7,340 bases of DNA from a bacterium (GTDB lineage: Bacteria > Patescibacteriota > Minisyncoccia > Minisyncoccales > Minisyncoccaceae): the NCBI GenBank assembly GCA_023229485.1, contig JALNZJ010000037.1, positions 1 to 7,340 of the forward strand. Reading direction: 5' to 3'. Positions 4,924 to 7,340 of the stretch are shown here, one piece after another (within the stretch, counting starts at the first letter, position 1; every line of letters starts with the position of its first letter). The notes under the pieces are model-generated. The model was not told the DNA's origin. It made no database searches and saw nothing but the letters and a program-made list of their open reading frames with translations. Both the position numbers and the translations under genes were made by a program.

Positions 4924-6276
4924 CTACACTTCATAAACTTTTCCATATTCTGGAACGATAGCATTAAGACCTAAGTCGCTTTTAAGCACTTTTGCAACAT
5001 CAACAGACAAATCTTCTTCACCATGAATCACAAAAACATTCTTCGGACTAGGGTTTTTTATTTTCCGAATCCAAGCTAACAATCTTGGAAAATCTGCATG
5101 CGAAGAAAAAGCCTCTATTTTAGAAACATTAGCCCTAACTTTAACTTTTTTTTCACCAATTATTACTTCTTTCGCTCCCTCGGCAAGTTTCCTTCCAAGA
5201 GAACCTTCAACCTGAAAAGATATTATCAAAACCCTATTATTGGCAATTGGTAAATTTTTTTTTAAATGATCAAGAACTCTTCCTCCGTTACACATACCAC
5301 TACCAGCCAACACAATCTTAGGATTAGATAATCGTGAAAACCCCAAAGAGTCACCCTTCTTTCTTGTCATTTTGAATCCATCAAAATAAAATAAATCATC
5401 TTTTTTGCCAACAAGTTTTTTAACCTCTTCATCGAAATAATTGCTATATCTTCGATAAATATCAGTAACTCTAACTGCAAGCGGACTATCCAAAAAAACT
5501 GGAATCTCTTTAACATTCTCATTTTTAAAAATATTCTTTAATTCAAATATTATCTCTTGTGTTCTCTCTAACGCAAAAACCGGGATTACTAAAGTCCCCT
5601 TATCTTTTATTACTTCAACTATACTTTCTTTTAATTTGCTTCTTCCAAGCTCCCTAGACATATGAGTTTTTGTCCCATACGTAGATTCAATGAAAACTAC
5701 ATCAGCTCCATTAACAAATTCTGTATCTTTTACGATTGGTGCAGGAGAATTACCCAAGTCCCCAGAAAAAACCAATTTTTTTTCATTTTTACCATCTTTT
5801 ATCCAAACTTCAAAAATAGCTGAACCAAGAATATGTCCAGCATCGCTAAGCTTGATTCTTACTTCCTTATTAATAGAATAATCCTGTCCATAAGGAACAG
5901 GGGAAAAACAAGTCATTGTTTTTTCAACATCCAATGGAAAATATATTGGATTAATATTGTCATCGGAGAGAAAGACTTTAGCCGAATCAATCATCATTTG
6001 CTCTGAGAGATCAATAGTTACGGGAGTGCAGTAAATATTTCCTCGAAACCCCTCTTTATAAAGCTTTGGAAGTCTTCCGCAGTGATCAGTATGTGCGTGT
6101 GTTAGCAATACAAAGTCAATTTCCGAAGGATCAAATCCAAACGAATAAGAGTTTTTCATTTTTGACTTATCGTCCTGAAAAAGACCACAATCAACGATAA
6201 ATTTTATCTTTTCAGTTTCAACTAATATGCAAGAACCTGTAACTTCCCGGCAAGCTCCGCAAAAAAAAATTTTCAT
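4924..6276 (-). CDS. Beta-CASP metallo-beta-lactamase-fold RNA hydrolase (CPSF73/YSH1-like)
   Basis: A 450-residue predicted exonuclease/endonuclease acting on RNA in the cytoplasm, of the bacterial YSH1-like (COG1236) group. All zinc-site and beta-CASP motifs are visible: D29 (motif 1), HAHTDH 60-65 (motif 2), H148 in DAGHILGSA (motif 3), D173 in FSGDLGN (motif 4), E197 in FIESTYG (motif A), H393 in SSHADF (motif B) and H418 in VIHGE (motif C). The beta-CASP insert includes the characteristic GSGMCNGGRVLDHLK segment (325-339). It appears complete and active; there is no KH domain or RNase J C-terminal extension. Start ATG 6276 fits the family beginning (MKI-x2-CGACREVTGSC). It follows the DUF3298 gene by 17 nt without a Shine-Dalgarno site and converges on the lipocalin-like gene with no gap. 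Confidence 0.93.
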   Translation of the reverse strand: MKIFFCGACREVTGSCILVETEKIKFIVDCGLFQDDKSKMKNSYSFGFDPSEIDFVLLTHAHTDHCGRLPKLYKEGFRGNIYCTPVTIDLSEQMMIDSAKVFLSDDNINPIYFPLDVEKTMTCFSPVPYGQDYSINKEVRIKLSDAGHILGSAIFEVWIKDGKNEKKLVFSGDLGNSPAPIVKDTEFVNGADVVFIESTYGTKTHMSRELGRSKLKESIVEVIKDKGTLVIPVFALERTQEIIFELKNIFKNENVKEIPVFLDSPLAVRVTDIYRRYSNYFDEEVKKLVGKKDDLFYFDGFKMTRKKGDSLGFSRLSNPKIVLAGSGMCNGGRVLDHLKKNLPIANNRVLIISFQVEGSLGRKLAEGAKEVIIGEKKVKVRANVSKIEAFSSHADFPRLLAWIRKIKNPSPKNVFVIHGEEDLSVDVAKVLKSDLGLNAIVPEYGKVYEV

Positions 6277-6293
6277 AATATAAATTTAAATGA

Positions 6294-7055
6294 CTATTGA
6301 TCAAGTAGATTACTTAAAAATAATTTCACAGTTATTAAAGATAATCTAACTTCTTTTACGCCAGCAATATTAGATGCCACTACTCCAGGAGAAAAATAAA
6401 AAAAGATACTGTCATCTTTCAAGACAAATTTCGAAAAATTTTCTTCTTTTGGAGTCACGCCATCAGAAACCCAAGCACTATCAGCACCATCATTTTTCAT
6501 CAATTCACTATATACTAATCCCGATATTTTATTTAAATAACCAGAATTTTCTTTAAAAACATCCTTTAATTTTATTTCCCTTGAAGTATCAAGATTATAA
6601 GTCCTACAATCAACATCCTCAATAGGATGAATTCCTCCACCATAAATAATACTAAATTTAATACTAAATATATTTCTAGTATACTTATTACTTTCATAAG
6701 AAATGTTCAAAAACTGATCAGTACTATCAATATCTAAACCAGCCGAAAAAGAATCCTTAAAATCCTTAATTTTTCCATCAATAAATAATTTCACCTCCTT
6801 ATCAACGGATTCATTATTAAAAATTGGGTACTCCGCATCAATACTTGCACCATTTACTTTCTCGTTTATTTTACCCACCTCTATTTTGTATTCCTTTAAA
6901 ATCGGCGATTCAACTTTTTTCTCTAAAACAATAGCCTCTTTTTTACTACCTCCAAAATCAAACCAACCCTGATTATAAAAACAAAAAATAACAACTATAA
7001 ATAGAATAAATAAAATAAAGAATAATCCTTTGTTTCCTTCATTTTTTCTTTTCAT
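6294..7055 (-). CDS. Membrane-anchored DUF4163/DUF3298 (RsiV-like domain) protein
   Basis: A 253-residue protein with a short positively charged N-terminus, one membrane segment (about 11-27) and an extracytoplasmic domain. Residues about 55-105 (YKIEVGKINEKVNG onward) resemble DUF4163, the region found in PdaC. Residues about 135-242 resemble DUF3298, including YGGGIHPIEDVDCRTYNL (138-155), IKLKDVF (161-167) and the terminal DDSIFFYFSPGVVASNIAG (214-232). This region is the lysozyme-sensing part of the anti-sigma factor RsiV. No cytoplasmic anti-sigma domain is present: only about 10 residues precede the membrane segment, so it is not an RsiV orthologue. A cell-envelope role, perhaps peptidoglycan or lysozyme binding, is inference. 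It lies 16 nt after the SBBP-repeat gene and 17 nt before the beta-CASP gene, probably as one operon. No Shine-Dalgarno site is seen; the leader ends AAAATTT before the ATG. Confidence 0.82.
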   Translation of the reverse strand: MKRKNEGNKGLFFILFILFIVVIFCFYNQGWFDFGGSKKEAIVLEKKVESPILKEYKIEVGKINEKVNGASIDAEYPIFNNESVDKEVKLFIDGKIKDFKDSFSAGLDIDSTDQFLNISYESNKYTRNIFSIKFSIIYGGGIHPIEDVDCRTYNLDTSREIKLKDVFKENSGYLNKISGLVYSELMKNDGADSAWVSDGVTPKEENFSKFVLKDDSIFFYFSPGVVASNIAGVKEVRLSLITVKLFLSNLLDQ

Positions 7056-7071
7056 AAATTTTAAATTATTT

Positions 7072-7340
7072 TTACTTACCTATACTTCCTTCAGGGTCAT
7101 ATTTTACTGTCACAGAATCAACTCCCCCCACCGAAGATAATCTTAAACTATCAGTAAAATTAAAATCCCCTGCAAAGCTTCCTATTACTATTGGATAATC
7201 AAAACCATCAACGACTACCCCTGAAAAACTTTGAGATTCTTCCTCAATTGAAACTTCTCCCCCGAGAGACTTAGCCCACAAAAAGATACCCTTTGAATCA
7301 TACTTTGAAATAAAGGCATCGGTAGCATCTCCACTACTAA
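7072..7340 (-). CDS. SBBP-repeat beta-propeller protein, C-terminal end (partial)
   Basis: The last 88 residues of a larger protein entering from the right edge; no true start is in the window (the only start-like codon, a TTG at 7281, lies inside a repeat). Two SBBP-type units are recognisable. The first ends DAFISKYDSKGIFLWAKSLGG. The second reads VVVDGFDYPIVIGSFAGDF, then SVGGVDSVTVKYDPEG near the terminus. The alternation of GG-x-DxFVxKYDxxG, LWAKSLGG and xxVxGxFxGxxxF is the SBBP signature. These repeats form beta-propeller blades in secreted or surface proteins. The last unit lacks the closing WAKSLGG strand and ends in GSIGK with no sorting signal or anchor, consistent with a propeller closed by an N-terminal strand outside the window. 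It precedes the DUF4163/DUF3298 gene by 16 nt. Confidence 0.78.
   Translation of the reverse strand, partial: SSGDATDAFISKYDSKGIFLWAKSLGGEVSIEEESQSFSGVVVDGFDYPIVIGSFAGDFNFTDSLRLSSVGGVDSVTVKYDPEGSIGK

Noticed and set aside
4894..4935. Bidirectional terminator between the convergent genes
   Set aside because: Only 5-bp complementarities (AAGTG/CACTT or TGAAG/CTTCA) are present, with no GC-rich stem or clean U tract pairing.
6294..7055. Anti-sigma factor RsiV
   Set aside because: There are only about 10 residues before the membrane segment and no sigma factor gene adjacent.
7072..7281. A separate 69-residue gene starting with TTG at 7281
   Set aside because: The same frame stays open to the window edge and encodes another SBBP-type strand (DAFISKYDSKGIF) upstream, so the TTG is an internal leucine codon.

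Overview
The window is AT-rich (A/T dominates every gene and the third codon positions), densely packed and has no RNA genes, insertion sequences or CRISPR array. Short proteins, tiny gaps, gene overlaps and almost no Shine-Dalgarno sequences suggest a small-genome, anaerobic, fermentative bacterium. A Patescibacteria/CPR-type lineage is my best guess, from gene content and style only. TGA is not used as a sense codon in any gene, so the standard bacterial code fits.

Layout. (1) Positions 1-2851, minus strand: a TetR-family regulator, then TspO, a minimal NuoF-like flavoprotein (HndC-like) and the N-terminal third of an NAD(P)-linked [FeFe] hydrogenase (HndD-like, cut by the left edge). Gaps are 49 nt and 10 nt, followed by a 20-nt overlap, so this looks like one transcription unit with a second promoter before tspO. 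(2) Positions 2852-2973: a divergent control region. Two good sigma70-type promoters sit back to back, and their -35 boxes form a 17-bp near-palindrome, a candidate operator for the TetR protein. (3) Positions 2974-4923, plus strand: a DUF2090 aldolase-like protein split by a -1 frameshift at an A8-G run, overlapping a CrtC/AttH-type lipocalin-like protein. (4) Positions 4924-7340, minus strand: the C-terminal end of an SBBP-repeat beta-propeller protein, a membrane-anchored DUF4163/DUF3298 (RsiV-like) protein and a complete beta-CASP metallo-beta-lactamase RNA hydrolase, with 16-17 nt gaps.

How the genes may work together. The hydrogenase pair would pass electrons between pyridine nucleotide, flavin, Fe-S clusters and H2. 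TspO and the TetR regulator add a possible ligand- or stress-sensing layer. If the TetR protein binds the shared palindrome, it would also control the aldolase-like/lipocalin-like operon. The right-hand block looks independent: two envelope or surface proteins and a housekeeping RNA-processing enzyme.

The strongest points for a second look are the DUF2090 frameshift at an exact A AAA AAG slippery heptamer, the shared palindromic divergent promoter, tspO inside a hydrogenase operon, and altered FMN/NADH-site residues in the HndC-like subunit.
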